Positions 43,148-53,242 of a DNA stretch of 64,000 nucleotides are shown here, piece by piece. The stretch's first letter is position 1, and every line of letters begins with the position of its first letter. The stretch spans positions 43,614 to 107,613 of the forward strand of contig NZ_JAEAMR010000009.1 of assembly GCF_015999245.1 (NCBI RefSeq). Reading direction: 5' to 3'. This stretch comes from Streptomyces sp. AV19. GTDB lineage: Bacteria > Actinomycetota > Actinomycetes > Streptomycetales > Streptomycetaceae. The notes under the pieces were generated by a model that had not been told where the DNA came from, did no database searches, and saw nothing but the letters and a program-made list of their open reading frames with translations. The translations under genes were made by a program, and so were the position numbers.

Positions 43148-43771
43148 ATGCCCCCGCGCTCCACCCGCTACCTCTACCTCGCCCGCCACGGCGAGGCCAC
43201 GCAGGACGGCTCGGCCCTGACGGAGAACGGCCGGCGCCAGGCCGCCCTCCTCGGCGAGCGCCTGCGCCCGGTCCCCTTCCCTGTGGTCCACCACAGCCCG
43301 CTCGGCAGGGCCGCCGAGACCGCCCGGCTGGTCGCCGAGCAGCTCGGCGGCGTACCGACGGAGACGGCGGAGGAGGCCGGCGACGGCATTCCGTACGTCC
43401 CCTGCCGCGCCGAACTCCCCGCCGAGCACGCCGACTTTCTGCTCGCCTACATCGCCCGCTTCCCCGCCGAGGCCCGCGAGAAGGGCCCGCTACAAGCCCG
43501 GCGGGCGCTCAAGCGCTTCACCGGCCCGGTGGACGGCCCCGAGGACCGCCACGAGCTCGTCATCACCCACAACTTCCTCGTCGGCTGGCTCACCCGCGCC
43601 GCCCTCGACGCCCCCGACTGGCGCTGGCTGATGCTCAACCAGGGCAACGCGGCCCTGACGGTGATCCGCTACGCCCCGGACCGCCCGGCGTCCCTGCTCG
43701 TCCACAACGACGTACGGCACCTGCCGAAGGAGCTCCGCTGGACGGGCTTCCCCCCGGAACTGCACGTCTGA
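43148..43771 (+). CDS. Histidine phosphatase family protein
   Basis: 207-aa phosphoglycerate-mutase-like phosphatase with YLARHGEATQDG (phospho-accepting His), HHSPLGRAAETARLVAEQ and VITHNFLVGWLTR (second His). Probable cytosolic phosphomonoesterase of unknown substrate. Stands as a single gene, followed 6 nt later by a strong terminator. Confidence 0.9.
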   Translation: MPPRSTRYLYLARHGEATQDGSALTENGRRQAALLGERLRPVPFPVVHHSPLGRAAETARLVAEQLGGVPTETAEEAGDGIPYVPCRAELPAEHADFLLAYIARFPAEAREKGPLQARRALKRFTGPVDGPEDRHELVITHNFLVGWLTRAALDAPDWRWLMLNQGNAALTVIRYAPDRPASLLVHNDVRHLPKELRWTGFPPELHV

Positions 43772-43777
43772 CACGCC

Positions 43778-43836
43778 AGAGGGATAGGGCTGCGGCCGCG
43801 AACACGGCGTGTCGTGACCGCAGCCCTGCCCCTCTC
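43778..43836. terminator. Long hairpin between phosphatase and substrate-binding protein genes
   Basis: AGAGGG-ATA-GGGCTGCGG (43778-43795) pairs with CCGCAGCCC-TGC-CCCTCT (43818-43835), enclosing a 22-nt loop. It serves both convergent genes. Confidence 0.8.
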
Positions 43837-43871
43837 GCCCCGGCCCGCCTTACGTCCGCCTCACGCCCGCC

Positions 43872-45458
43872 TCATATCCGTCCCAGCCTCCACAGCCGCC
43901 ACAGCCCCGTCCCGTCCGACAGGTACTGCGCCCCGGAGATGCTGTCCTTGCTGACCACGTACTCCTTCTTCTGCCACAGCGGCACCAGCGGCACGTCCTC
44001 CGCGACGATCTTCTGAATGGCGCGGTACGTCTCCGTCGCGCGGTCGCGGCGGCTGCTGAGCTGGGCCCGGCGGATGAGCTTCGTGACGCGGTCGTCGGCA
44101 TAGCCGGAGTGCAGGGCGCTGGCGGGGCCCAGCAGCGGGCTCGTGAAGGTGTCGGCGTCCGGGAAGTCGGCGATCCAGCTCAGGCAGAACGCGTCGTAGG
44201 CGCCGCGCGCGTAGCCCTCCTGGAACTTCTTCCACTCCACGTAGGTCGTGTCGACGCGGAACAGCCCCGTCGCCTCCAACTGCCGCTTCATCATGGCCGC
44301 TTCCTCGCGCGTCGCCGCGCCCTTGGAGTAGGCGACGCGGAAGCGGACCGGGGGCGCGACCCCGGCGGAGGTCAGCAGGCGGCGCGCCGCGTCCGCGTCC
44401 GGCCGGGGGTAGCGGTCGTAGAAGGACGTGGTGTGGCCCGAAACCCCCTGCGGGATCAGCGAGTAGAGCGGCTCGACCGTGCGCCGGTGGACGTCGCGGG
44501 TGAGGACCTCGCGGTCGAGGGCGGCGGCGACGGCGCGCCGGACGGCGGTCTGCTTCACCGGGGAGCCGTCGCGCAGGTTGAAGACCAGGAAGCGGGTGTT
44601 CGCGGAGGAGTTCTCGGTGACCTGGAAGTCCTTCTCCTCACCGGGTCCCAGCGAGAGCTTCGCGGTGTCCGCGGGCGGCAGCTGGCGCGAGACGACGTCG
44701 ACGGAGCGTTTCTTCCAGGCCACCGCCATCTTCGCGGGGTCGGCGAAGTAGTTCACGGTGACGGGGTGTCCGGGCTTCTTGACCGCGCCGCGGTAACGGC
44801 CGTTGGGCGTCAGCTCCGCCGTCGCGCCCGCCGCGTAGGACTTGAGCCGGTACGGGCCGGAGCCGTCCGCCGCGTCCCGGGGGCGCAGCCGGTCCGCCGG
44901 GTAGAGGGTGCTGTCCACGATCGCGCCCGCGCCGGTGGCTATCTTGAACGGGAAAGTGGCGTCCGGCGAGCGCAGCTTGAAGGTCACCGTGCCGGTGCCG
45001 CCGGTCTCGACCGACTTCAGGGTGGAGAGCAGGGGACCCGGCCCCTGGTCGGACCGGATGCGCAGGATCCGGTCGAAGGAGAACTTGACGTCACGGGCCG
45101 TCAGGTCGTGGCCGTTGGCGAACTTCAGCCCCTCGCGCAGCCGGCAGGTGTAGACGCGCAGTTCCTCGCTCGTGAAGCGGCAGTCGCGGGCCGCGTCCGG
45201 CACCGGGGCGTCGGCGCCGGGGGCGAAGGTGAGCAGGGACTGGTAGAGGTTGCCGAACAGGGCCCATGATCCGGCGTCGTACGCGCCCGCCGGATCGAGG
45301 GTGGTGACCGTGTCGGTCGTCCCCACCGTGATCGCCTCGTCGTCCCCGTCGTCGGAGGCGACGAGCGAACAACCGCCCAGCCCCAGCACCGACACCACGA
45401 GGAACGTGCTGAACGCCCCGCCCCGGGCCCGTCCCCGTCGTCTCCGGATCCCACGCAT
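43872..45458 (-). CDS. Family 5 ABC substrate-binding lipoprotein (peptide type)
   Basis: 528-aa extracytoplasmic protein with an Arg-rich N-terminus, hydrophobic FSTFLVVSVLGLGGCS including a lipobox LGGC, then the SBP_bac_5 domain (ITVGTTDTVTTLDPAGAYDAGS, YRLREGLKFANGHDLTARDVKFSFDRI-like segment, NLRDGSPVKQTAVRRAVAAALDRE). Such proteins bind oligopeptides or nickel-type solutes for Opp/Dpp transporters. No permease or ATPase gene adjoins it, so it is an orphan receptor or shares a distant transporter. ATG 45458 chosen; ATG 45491 is also in frame. Confidence 0.9.
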   Translation of the reverse strand: MRGIRRRRGRARGGAFSTFLVVSVLGLGGCSLVASDDGDDEAITVGTTDTVTTLDPAGAYDAGSWALFGNLYQSLLTFAPGADAPVPDAARDCRFTSEELRVYTCRLREGLKFANGHDLTARDVKFSFDRILRIRSDQGPGPLLSTLKSVETGGTGTVTFKLRSPDATFPFKIATGAGAIVDSTLYPADRLRPRDAADGSGPYRLKSYAAGATAELTPNGRYRGAVKKPGHPVTVNYFADPAKMAVAWKKRSVDVVSRQLPPADTAKLSLGPGEEKDFQVTENSSANTRFLVFNLRDGSPVKQTAVRRAVAAALDREVLTRDVHRRTVEPLYSLIPQGVSGHTTSFYDRYPRPDADAARRLLTSAGVAPPVRFRVAYSKGAATREEAAMMKRQLEATGLFRVDTTYVEWKKFQEGYARGAYDAFCLSWIADFPDADTFTSPLLGPASALHSGYADDRVTKLIRRAQLSSRRDRATETYRAIQKIVAEDVPLVPLWQKKEYVVSKDSISGAQYLSDGTGLWRLWRLGRI

Positions 45459-45587
45459 GACCGCGCCCCCTTTTCCAGTGACGCGCCTCACCTAAACACA
45501 CGAACGCGCGTGCGTCCGGGGAATCGGCCAAGTGATCGGCGGCCATCCGGGTCGGGCGGGCTGCCGCCGGAGCGGGGCGGGGAAGCG

Positions 45588-45869
45588 CTATGAAGTGCGC
45601 CGCAACGCCCTGACTCCACGCAACCCGATGAGGCCGACGGCCGTCCCCAGAAGGAAAGAGGTAATCGCGAGCGCCAAGTGGACCCAGAAGTACGCGGTCG
45701 GCTCACCCGCGTCGTCGAAGGCGAGCCCACTCCCGTCGTTCCAGAGATTCTTTGCGAAAGTGATCCAGATGAACCAGCTCCAGACGCCGAAGGCGAGCAG
45801 GAACCAGGACACGGGGCGGGAGAGGACAGCAGGGGTGCGAGGGGCCGACGACCCGGAGGGATTCACCAT
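45588..45869 (-). CDS. SCO4848-family small membrane protein
   Basis: 93-aa protein with two membrane spans (VSWFLLAFGVWSWFIWITF and FWVHLALAITSFLLGTAVGLIGL) joined by KNLWNDGSGLAFDDAGEPTAY, ending in an Arg cluster. The pattern matches the Streptomyces SCO4848 family, of unknown function, which in S. coelicolor also lies beside a D-Ala-D-Ala carboxypeptidase gene. Starts at ATG 45869 or GTG 45866. A CATACT box 7 nt before the ATG suggests leaderless expression. Confidence 0.82.
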   Translation of the reverse strand: MVNPSGSSAPRTPAVLSRPVSWFLLAFGVWSWFIWITFAKNLWNDGSGLAFDDAGEPTAYFWVHLALAITSFLLGTAVGLIGLRGVRALRRTS

Positions 45870-45965
45870 GGGTTTCAGTATGCGATCCGGCACCGGCACT
45901 GGTCCTATCGGGTCCTCGGCGGGGGAGCGCGCCGCCGGCACGGCCCCGGAGCCACGGCGGAGGGG

Positions 45966-45971
45966 TACGTT
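45966..45971 (+). promoter_or_regulatory. Candidate -10 box (TACGTT) of the carboxypeptidase gene
   Basis: TACGTT followed by 7 nt and the GTG at 45979, with no Shine-Dalgarno between: leaderless pattern. The -35 region is not recognisable. Confidence 0.5.
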
Positions 45972-45978
45972 CACCGGC

Positions 45979-47304
45979 GTGCCGAAGACGACATCACAGA
46001 CAGTCCGGCGGCGCGGCGCCGCCCTCGTGGCCGCCTCGGCCTCGCTGCTGCTCCCCCTGGCGGCCGTCTCGCCCGCACTGGCCGCCCCGGCCTCCCCGCC
46101 GGCCACGCACTCCCCTTCGCCCTCGCAGAGTTCGCCCTCACAGACGTCACCTTCACCGGGCAAGAGTCCCTCCGACAACAAGGCCAAGCCGCCCAAGCAG
46201 CCCCCGGCGAAGATGTCCGAGGTCGGCGGCGAACTGCTGGGCAGGCCGGGCGTGCAGGTGCGGCCCGAGGCCGGGGCGCCGGCGCTGCCGAAGGGCCTCA
46301 GCGGCGACGCCTGGCTGGTCGCGGACGCCGAGTCCGGCGAGGTGCTGGCGGCGAAGAACGCGCACTGGCGCCTCGCGCCGGCGTCCACGCTGAAGATGCT
46401 CTTCGCGGACACGGTGCTGCCGAAGTTCCCCAGGACGACGCAGCACAAGGTCGTCCCCTCGGACCTGGAGGGCATGGGCGAGGGCAGCAGCCAGGTGGGG
46501 CTCAAGGAGGAGTCGACGTACTCCGTGCACGACCTGTGGCTGGGGGTCTTCCTTCGCTCGGGCAACGACGCCGTCCACGTGCTGTCCGCGATGAACGGCG
46601 GCGTGGAGCAGACCGTCCGGGACATGCAGGCGCACGCCGAGGAACTCCAGGCCGATGACACGCACGTGGTCACCCCGGACGGCTACGACGCGGACGGCCA
46701 GGTCTCCAGCGCCTACGACCTGACCCTCTTCGCCCGCTCCGGGCTGCAGAAGGCGGACTTCCGGGAGTACTGCGCGACCGCCACCGCGCAGTTCCCCGGC
46801 GAGGAGAAGAAGGGCAAGAAGCGCGAGACCTTCGGCATCCAGAACACCAACCGGCTGCTGACCGGCCAGGGCCTGCCCTTCTACAAGGGCATCGCGGGGG
46901 TGAAGAACGGCTCGACGACCAACGCCGGGAACACCTTCACGGGCGTGGCCCAGCACGGCGACCGCAAGCTCCTGGTGACCGTGATGAACCCGGAGACCAA
47001 GGAGCCCAACGAGGTCTACAAGGAGTCCGCTGCCCTGCTGGACTGGGGTTTCGAGGCGGTCGGGCACGTCAAGCCGGTCGGGGTGCTGGTGCCCCCGCGG
47101 AGCGCCGCGGGCGGCAAGGACGCGGGGAAGTCCGGCGGCAAGGCGGGCGACAAGGCGCAGGCGTCGGTCGCCGACTCCGGCGCCTCGGGCGGCGGCGGGC
47201 TGTGGACGGCCGTCGGGATCACCGGCGGTTCGCTCGTGGTCCTGGCCGGGGCCGCGTACGTGGTGCACCGCCGGTGGCCGCTCAGGCGTCCGCCCCGGCC
47301 CTGA
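45979..47304 (+). CDS. D-alanyl-D-alanine carboxypeptidase (S11, PBP5-type)
   Basis: 441-aa exported penicillin-binding protein that trims the terminal D-Ala of peptidoglycan stem peptides. Signal peptide about residues 1-35, then a Ser/Pro/Lys-rich linker to residue 78. Catalytic motifs are S136-T-L-K139, S194-G-N196 and K309-N-G311, the last being a variant of the usual KTG. A Gly/Ala/Lys linker leads to a C-terminal membrane span (near 408-432) and a basic tail. The GTG start follows from signal-peptide position and promoter spacing. Divergent from the SCO4848-family gene. Confidence 0.93.
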   Translation: MPKTTSQTVRRRGAALVAASASLLLPLAAVSPALAAPASPPATHSPSPSQSSPSQTSPSPGKSPSDNKAKPPKQPPAKMSEVGGELLGRPGVQVRPEAGAPALPKGLSGDAWLVADAESGEVLAAKNAHWRLAPASTLKMLFADTVLPKFPRTTQHKVVPSDLEGMGEGSSQVGLKEESTYSVHDLWLGVFLRSGNDAVHVLSAMNGGVEQTVRDMQAHAEELQADDTHVVTPDGYDADGQVSSAYDLTLFARSGLQKADFREYCATATAQFPGEEKKGKKRETFGIQNTNRLLTGQGLPFYKGIAGVKNGSTTNAGNTFTGVAQHGDRKLLVTVMNPETKEPNEVYKESAALLDWGFEAVGHVKPVGVLVPPRSAAGGKDAGKSGGKAGDKAQASVADSGASGGGGLWTAVGITGGSLVVLAGAAYVVHRRWPLRRPPRP

Positions 47305-47320
47305 GCAGGCACAGCCTCCT

Positions 47321-47457
47321 GGGCGTGTCCGATGGCTCCTGGACTGCCGCCGGGCGAGCCGCCCGTGTCACGCGGCGGGCTTTGTGAGCTGCCGACTGCC
47401 TCACAGGGAGCATCCGTTCCGGCGAGGCAGCGGCGTCAAGAGCCATCGGACATGCCC
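47321..47457. repeat. 137-bp MITE-like inverted-repeat element
   Basis: GGGCGTGTCCGATGGCTC (47321-47338) and GAGCCATCGGACATGCCC (47440-47457) are inverted copies with one mismatch, and weaker pairing continues inward. Similar CTGAGCAGGCA-type sequence flanks both ends (47301 and 47457), resembling a target duplication. No transposase is present. Confidence 0.6.
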
Positions 47458-47483
47458 TGAGCAGGCAACAGCTCCAAGCAGGC

Positions 47484-48377
47484 TCAGCCCTTCTGAGCAG
47501 GCTGGGCCCTGAGCAGGTCGGCGGAGGCGTCGTGCCGCGCGGTGGCGGTCCACGCGGCACAGAACAGCAGCAGTTTCGCGGTGAAGTTGATCCACAGCAG
47601 CAGGGCGACGGGCGTGCCGAACGCCCCGTACATGCTCTTGGCCGCCACCCCGCTCAGATAGCCGCCGATCACCAGCTTGAGCACCTCCAGCCCGACCGCG
47701 CCGATCAGCGCGGCGGTCAGCAGGGTGCGCGGGTGGGGCTGGACGCGGGGCAGCCGGGTCAGGAGGTAGCACAGCAGCAGGACGTCGGCGAGGACGGCGG
47801 CGCAGAAGCCCGCGGCCGGCAGCAGCGCGCCGCCCGCCCCGCCGGACGGCAGCCCGGCCCGGCCCGCGGCCCAGCCCACCGCGGCGGACGCGAAGCCCGA
47901 GCAGCCGAAGGAGAGCAGCGCCACCGCGCCCAGGCCCAGCAGCACGCCCGCGTCCCGCAGCCGCAGCAGGAAGGGGTTGCCGGGGCTCTCCTCCAGCTCC
48001 CACACGGCGCGCAGGCACTCGCGCAGGGAGCCGACCCAGCCGACGCCGGTGAACAGCAGCAGGGCCCCGGCGACGACGCCGACCGTGCCCGCGTTGTCCA
48101 CCAGGGCGCCGAGGTCGAGGGACTTGGAGATGCCGGGCACCTGCTCGGCGAGCTTCCCCTCCAGATCGCGCACCTTCGAGGGGCCGAGGACGGCGGCGGT
48201 GACGGCGGCGCCGACGGTGAGCAGGGGGAAGAGGGCGACGAAGCTGGTGAAGGTGATCGCGGCGGACAGCCGGGCCCACTTCACCCGTTCCAGGGTCTCG
48301 TAGGCGTGCCACGCGTGGGTGCGCCGCAACCGCGCCGCCACGGGGCCGAGCACGGGCAGCCGGGTCAACCAGTCCAT
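47484..48377 (-). CDS. YihY/BrkB-family inner membrane protein
   Basis: 297-aa protein with six membrane spans. AWHAYETLERVKWARLSAAITFTSFVALFPLL, GVGWVGSLRECLRAVWEL and SMYGAFGTPVALLLWINFTAKLLLF are typical of the YihY (formerly RNase BN) family, whose molecular function is unknown. Start ATG 48377. The 3' end lies beside the repeated CTGAGCAGG block. Confidence 0.9.
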   Translation of the reverse strand: MDWLTRLPVLGPVAARLRRTHAWHAYETLERVKWARLSAAITFTSFVALFPLLTVGAAVTAAVLGPSKVRDLEGKLAEQVPGISKSLDLGALVDNAGTVGVVAGALLLFTGVGWVGSLRECLRAVWELEESPGNPFLLRLRDAGVLLGLGAVALLSFGCSGFASAAVGWAAGRAGLPSGGAGGALLPAAGFCAAVLADVLLLCYLLTRLPRVQPHPRTLLTAALIGAVGLEVLKLVIGGYLSGVAAKSMYGAFGTPVALLLWINFTAKLLLFCAAWTATARHDASADLLRAQPAQKG

Positions 48378-48436
48378 GATCCACGTCTACCCCGGATCGA
48401 CCTCGCTCCGCGGATCCGGCTCAGTCCGTGGACCTG

Positions 48437-48481
48437 TGGTCCCGGCCGGGGGTCCGGGGGTTGTCCCCCCGAGGAACTCAG
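48437..48481. repeat. 45-bp hairpin repeat, copy 1
   Basis: TGGTCCCGGCCGGGGGTCCG continues into a GGGGGTTGTCCCCCC hairpin and ends GGAACTCAG. It matches the block at 61102-61146 at nearly all positions. It lies on the 3' side of the leftward 2H-phosphoesterase gene and may terminate or stabilise its mRNA. Confidence 0.75.
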
Positions 48482-48542
48482 TACCCCGGAGGGGGCGGGT
48501 CCACGGGCCGGTCACCGGACCGGTACCCGGACCGGGGAGGGT

Positions 48543-49187
48543 TCAGCGGGAGGTCGCGGGCGGCCGCGAGACCCCGGTCTGCCGGGGCAACGCGGCCTGG
48601 CGAGGGTCCTGGGCGTCCACCTCCGCGTCCGTCCCCGCTTCCGTCCCCACGTCCGCCCTCGCTTCCGTCCCGAAGGGGTACTCGCGGTCCAGCCGCCAGA
48701 CGCCGTCGGCGCCCTGCTCGTAGAGCGCGAAGCCGGCGCTGGTCCAGGCCGCCTCGTAGTCCGCGAGCTCCTCGAAGGCCCGGTCCATGGCCTCCTCGGG
48801 GATGCCGTGGGCGACGGTGACGTGCGGGTGGTACGGGAACTGGAGCTCGCGGGCGAGCGGCCCCGCCGCGTCCCGGATCCGCTTCTGGAGCCACGAACAG
48901 GCGGCGGAACCCTCCACCACGTTGACGAAGACCACCGGCGACAGCGGCCGGAAGGTGCCCGTGCCCGACAGGCGCATCGGGAACGGGCGCCCGAGCGCGG
49001 CGACCTCGGCGAGGTGCTCCTCGATCACGGGCAGTGACGAGGCGTCCACCTCGGTGGGCGGCAGCAGGGTCACGTGCGTGGGGATGCCGTGGGCGTGCGG
49101 ATCGCCGAAGCCCTCGCGGCGCTTCTGGAGGAAGCTGCCGTACGGCTCCGGGATCGCGATCGAAACGCCGAGCGTTACGGTCCCCAT
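48543..49187 (-). CDS. 2'-5' RNA ligase / 2H phosphoesterase family protein
   Basis: 214-aa protein with the two HxT motifs of the 2H superfamily, THVTLLPPTEV and PHVTVAHGIP, about 85 residues apart. Members act as cyclic phosphodiesterases or RNA 2'-5' ligases on RNA ends. The last 40 residues are a low-complexity Ala/Asp/Glu tail. GGGAG precedes the ATG. S. coelicolor has an equivalent gene near its SCO4848 locus (from memory). Confidence 0.87.
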   Translation of the reverse strand: MGTVTLGVSIAIPEPYGSFLQKRREGFGDPHAHGIPTHVTLLPPTEVDASSLPVIEEHLAEVAALGRPFPMRLSGTGTFRPLSPVVFVNVVEGSAACSWLQKRIRDAAGPLARELQFPYHPHVTVAHGIPEEAMDRAFEELADYEAAWTSAGFALYEQGADGVWRLDREYPFGTEARADVGTEAGTDAEVDAQDPRQAALPRQTGVSRPPATSR

Positions 49188-49318
49188 CGAGTTCTCCCTC
49201 CTGCGCGCCTGTAGGTCCCCGTGGTCAGTGTGGCGGCTGCGCCGCGTCCACTGCCAGGTGTGACGGACTTCTCAGCGGTGCCCGCCCGTGTCGGTGTGCT
49301 TCGTGGTGTGCTTGCCGG

Positions 49319-50344
<1,026 letters not shown>

Positions 50345-50468
50345 TCAGGTACGGACGCCCGACTCGGTCCTGCGGTGCGGGCGCGGGTGTTAGAAAGACG
50401 ACAGCAGCATGCCCCGCCGCGAAGCGGAATGCCCCGCCCCGAACGGCCCGACCCGAACGGAGAGCACG

Positions 50469-51695
50469 TTGACCCGCATGCCGTCAATGACGCCGGCCAC
50501 CGAACGCGACATCGCCGCCGCCGAGGCCCACAGCGCGCACAACTACCACCCCCTGCCCGTCGTGATCGCGAGCGCCGAGGGCGCGTGGATGACCGACGTC
50601 GAGGGCCGCCGCTACCTCGACCTGCTCGCCGGCTACTCGGCGCTCAATTTCGGCCACGGCAACCGGCGTCTGATCGACGCGGCCAAGGCCCAGCTGGAGC
50701 GGGTGACCCTCACGTCCCGCGCCTTCCACCACGACCGGTTCGCCGAGTTCTGCGCCGAGCTCGCGGCGTTGTGCGGCAAGGACATGGTGCTGCCGATGAA
50801 CACCGGCGCCGAGGCGATCGAGACCGCCGTCAAGACCGCGCGGAAGTGGGGCTACCGGGTCAAGGGCGTCCCGGACGGCAAGGCGAAGATCGTCGTCGCC
50901 GACAACAACTTCCACGGCCGGACGACCACGATCATCAGCTTCTCCACCGATCCCGAGGCGCGGGCGGACTACGGTCCCTACACCCCCGGCTTCGAGATCG
51001 TCCCCTACGGCGACCTCGCCGCCCTGTCCGCGGCCGTCGACGAGCACACGGTCGCCGTGCTCCTGGAGCCGATCCAGGGCGAGGCGGGCGTCCTCGTCCC
51101 GCCGGCCGGCTACCTGGCCGGCGTCCGGCGGCTGACCGCCGAGCGGAACGTCCTCTTCATCGCGGACGAGATCCAGGCCGGACTGGGCCGCACGGGACGC
51201 ACCTTCGCCTGCGAGCACGAGGGCGTCGAGCCGGACGTGTACGTGCTCGGCAAGGCGCTGGGCGGTGGGGTGGTGCCGGTCTCGGCGGTCGTCGCGTCGA
51301 GCGAGGTGCTCGGGGTGTTCCGGCCCGGCGAGCACGGGTCCACGTTCGGGGGAAATCCGCTGGCGTGCGCGGTGGCCCTGGAGGTGATCGCGATCCTCAG
51401 AACGGGTGAATACCAGGAGCGCGCGGCGGAGCTGGGCGAGCACCTGCACCGGGAACTGGGCCTGCTGGTGGGCGGGGGCGCGGTGGAGGCGGTACGGGGG
51501 CGGGGGTTGTGGGCGGGGATCGACATCGCGCCCGCGGTGGGGAGTGGGCGGGAGGTGTCGGAGCGGTTGCTGGAGCGGGGGGTTCTGGTGAAGGACACGC
51601 ATGGGGCGACGATTCGGATCGCGCCGCCGCTGGTGATTTCGAAGGGGGATCTGGACTGGGGGCTGGACCAGTTGCGGGCGGTGTTGGCCGGGTAG
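50469..51695 (+). CDS. rocD: Ornithine aminotransferase
   Basis: 408-aa class III PLP transaminase converting ornithine and 2-oxoglutarate to glutamate semialdehyde and glutamate. AEAHSAHNYHPLPVVIASAEGAW, DLLAGYSALNFGHGNRRLI, MNTGAEAIETAVKTARKWGY, LLEPIQGEAGVLVPP, FIADEIQAGLGRTG and the PLP-lysine VLGKALGGGVVPVSA are OAT signatures. The likely start is TTG with GGAG 6 nt upstream; ATG 50478 and 50487 are alternatives. Usual arginine-degradation partners are not adjacent. Confidence 0.94.
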   Translation: MTRMPSMTPATERDIAAAEAHSAHNYHPLPVVIASAEGAWMTDVEGRRYLDLLAGYSALNFGHGNRRLIDAAKAQLERVTLTSRAFHHDRFAEFCAELAALCGKDMVLPMNTGAEAIETAVKTARKWGYRVKGVPDGKAKIVVADNNFHGRTTTIISFSTDPEARADYGPYTPGFEIVPYGDLAALSAAVDEHTVAVLLEPIQGEAGVLVPPAGYLAGVRRLTAERNVLFIADEIQAGLGRTGRTFACEHEGVEPDVYVLGKALGGGVVPVSAVVASSEVLGVFRPGEHGSTFGGNPLACAVALEVIAILRTGEYQERAAELGEHLHRELGLLVGGGAVEAVRGRGLWAGIDIAPAVGSGREVSERLLERGVLVKDTHGATIRIAPPLVISKGDLDWGLDQLRAVLAG

Positions 51696-52048
51696 CGGGT
51701 TTTCTCCCCGCCCCGCCCTTTCACCGTTTCCTCCGTGGCTGCGCCCCGGGGCCCGGCACCGCGCTCCGCGCGGTAGGGCGGGGGCTGCGCCCCCTGCACC
51801 CCGCTTCGGGGCTCCGCCCCGGACCCCCCACAACCGCGCTCCGCGCGGCTGTCCTCAAACTCCCCGGAGGGGGCAACCCCCGGACGGGCTGGATTTCGCG
51901 CCCGGCACTGGACGTTCAGTGCGGGCGCGCACAATCAGCCCGTCCGGCGCTTGAAGGACGAACGCGGCGCAGCCGCGTTGCCCCCGCGCGGAGCGCGCAA
52001 GAAACGGTGAAAGCGGGGGTGCCCCCTCTGGGGGCAGGGTCCGGGGCA
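51696..52048. repeat. Intergenic repeat island 3
   Basis: 353 bp between convergent rocD and ATP-grasp genes with no coding signal. CGCCCTTTCACCGTTTC at 51714-51730 begins 18 nt after the rocD stop, and a shortened inverted copy GAAACGGTGAAAG starts at 52001. Between them are CGTCCGGCGCTTGA (51942), ACGCGGCGCAGCCGCGTT and other short palindromes. Confidence 0.8.
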
Positions 52049-53236
52049 CTACAAAATCACGTGCGGCACAAACCTCGCGTACCCGTCCGTCACCAACCCC
52101 ACCGACTCCCGGATCCCCATCCCCGCCGGCTCCCCGTCGACCACCCACGCCCCCAACACCACCCGGTTCCCGTCGAATTCCGGCAGCGGCGCCAACTCCT
52201 GGTAGCAGCAGGGCTCCTCGCGCGGAACGGGCGGCGGACCGCCCCCGGGGTGGATCACCACACCCGCACCCTCACGGCCCAGCAAGGGCTTCGAGACGTA
52301 CGAGACCAGGTCCCGCGGACCGTCCGCGTACGACGGCAGCAGGTTCGGATGGCCGGGGAACAGTTCCCACAGCACCGCCAGCAGCGCCTTGTTGGACAGC
52401 AGCATCTTCCACGCCGGCTCGATCCACAGCGTGGACCCCGTACCGCCTCCGTTGTCCAACGTGTCGAGGACGTACGGCCCGAAGCGGTCCTCGGTCATCC
52501 ACTCCCACGGGTAGAGCTTGAAACAAGCTCGCACGAACCCGTACCGGTCGTCCACGAAGCGCCCGGATATCCGGTCCCAGCCGATGTCCTCCATGGAGAC
52601 GGCCCGTGTGTCGAGACCGGCCTGGGCGGCCGTCTCGCGCAGGTAGGCGACGGTCATCAGGTCCTCGCCGATCTCGTCCCCGGCCGTGTGCGCGAAGTGC
52701 ACGGGCGCGCCCGGCGGCAGCAGCGGCGTCTGCCGCCGCCACGCCTCGACGAGCCGCTCGTGCAGGGAGTTCCACTGGTCGGCCCCGGGGCGGCCGGCGA
52801 AGCGGTCCTCCATCCAGAACCACTGGGCGCTCGCCGCCTCCACCAGCGACGTGGGCGTGTCCGCGTTGTACTCCAGCAGCTTGGCCGGGCCGTTCCCGTC
52901 GTAGCGCAGGTCGAACCGCCCGTACAGCGACGGGAGTTCGTCACGCCGCCGCCAGGACTCGGCGACGAGCGCGGCCAGTCGCCCGTCCCGGATGCCGAGT
53001 TCCGCGAAGCGGCCGGCCGTGACGATGTGCTCCGCCGCCTCCAGGCACATCCCGTGCAGCTCGGCGACGGTCTCCTCCAGGGCCTCGATCTCGGGCAGGG
53101 AGAAGGAGTAGTAGGCGCTCTCGTCCCAGTAGGGGCGCAGGACGCCGTCGGGGTGGCGGGTGAGCGGGTAGACGACCCCCTGCTCCTCGACGGTGCGCTG
53201 CCAGTCGGGGCGGGGCGTGGTGCGATGGCGCCGCAC
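52049..53236 (-). CDS. Glutathionylspermidine synthase-like ATP-grasp protein
   Basis: 395-aa protein of the GSP_synth family, an ATP-grasp amide ligase fold. Diagnostic segments are YWDESAYYSFSLPEIEALE, GRFDLRYDGNGPAKLLEYNADTPTSLVEA, FGPYVLDTLDNGGGTGSTLWIEPAWKMLLSNKALLAVLWELFPGH and VSKPLLGREGAGV. Actinobacteria do not make trypanothione, so the true substrate is unknown; ligation of an amino group to a peptide or polyamine is the inferred chemistry. The stop is 6 nt from the next lipoprotein gene start, so the two are co-transcribed. Confidence 0.88.
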   Translation of the reverse strand: MRRHRTTPRPDWQRTVEEQGVVYPLTRHPDGVLRPYWDESAYYSFSLPEIEALEETVAELHGMCLEAAEHIVTAGRFAELGIRDGRLAALVAESWRRRDELPSLYGRFDLRYDGNGPAKLLEYNADTPTSLVEAASAQWFWMEDRFAGRPGADQWNSLHERLVEAWRRQTPLLPPGAPVHFAHTAGDEIGEDLMTVAYLRETAAQAGLDTRAVSMEDIGWDRISGRFVDDRYGFVRACFKLYPWEWMTEDRFGPYVLDTLDNGGGTGSTLWIEPAWKMLLSNKALLAVLWELFPGHPNLLPSYADGPRDLVSYVSKPLLGREGAGVVIHPGGGPPPVPREEPCCYQELAPLPEFDGNRVVLGAWVVDGEPAGMGIRESVGLVTDGYARFVPHVIL

Positions 53237-53242
53237 GGCCGG

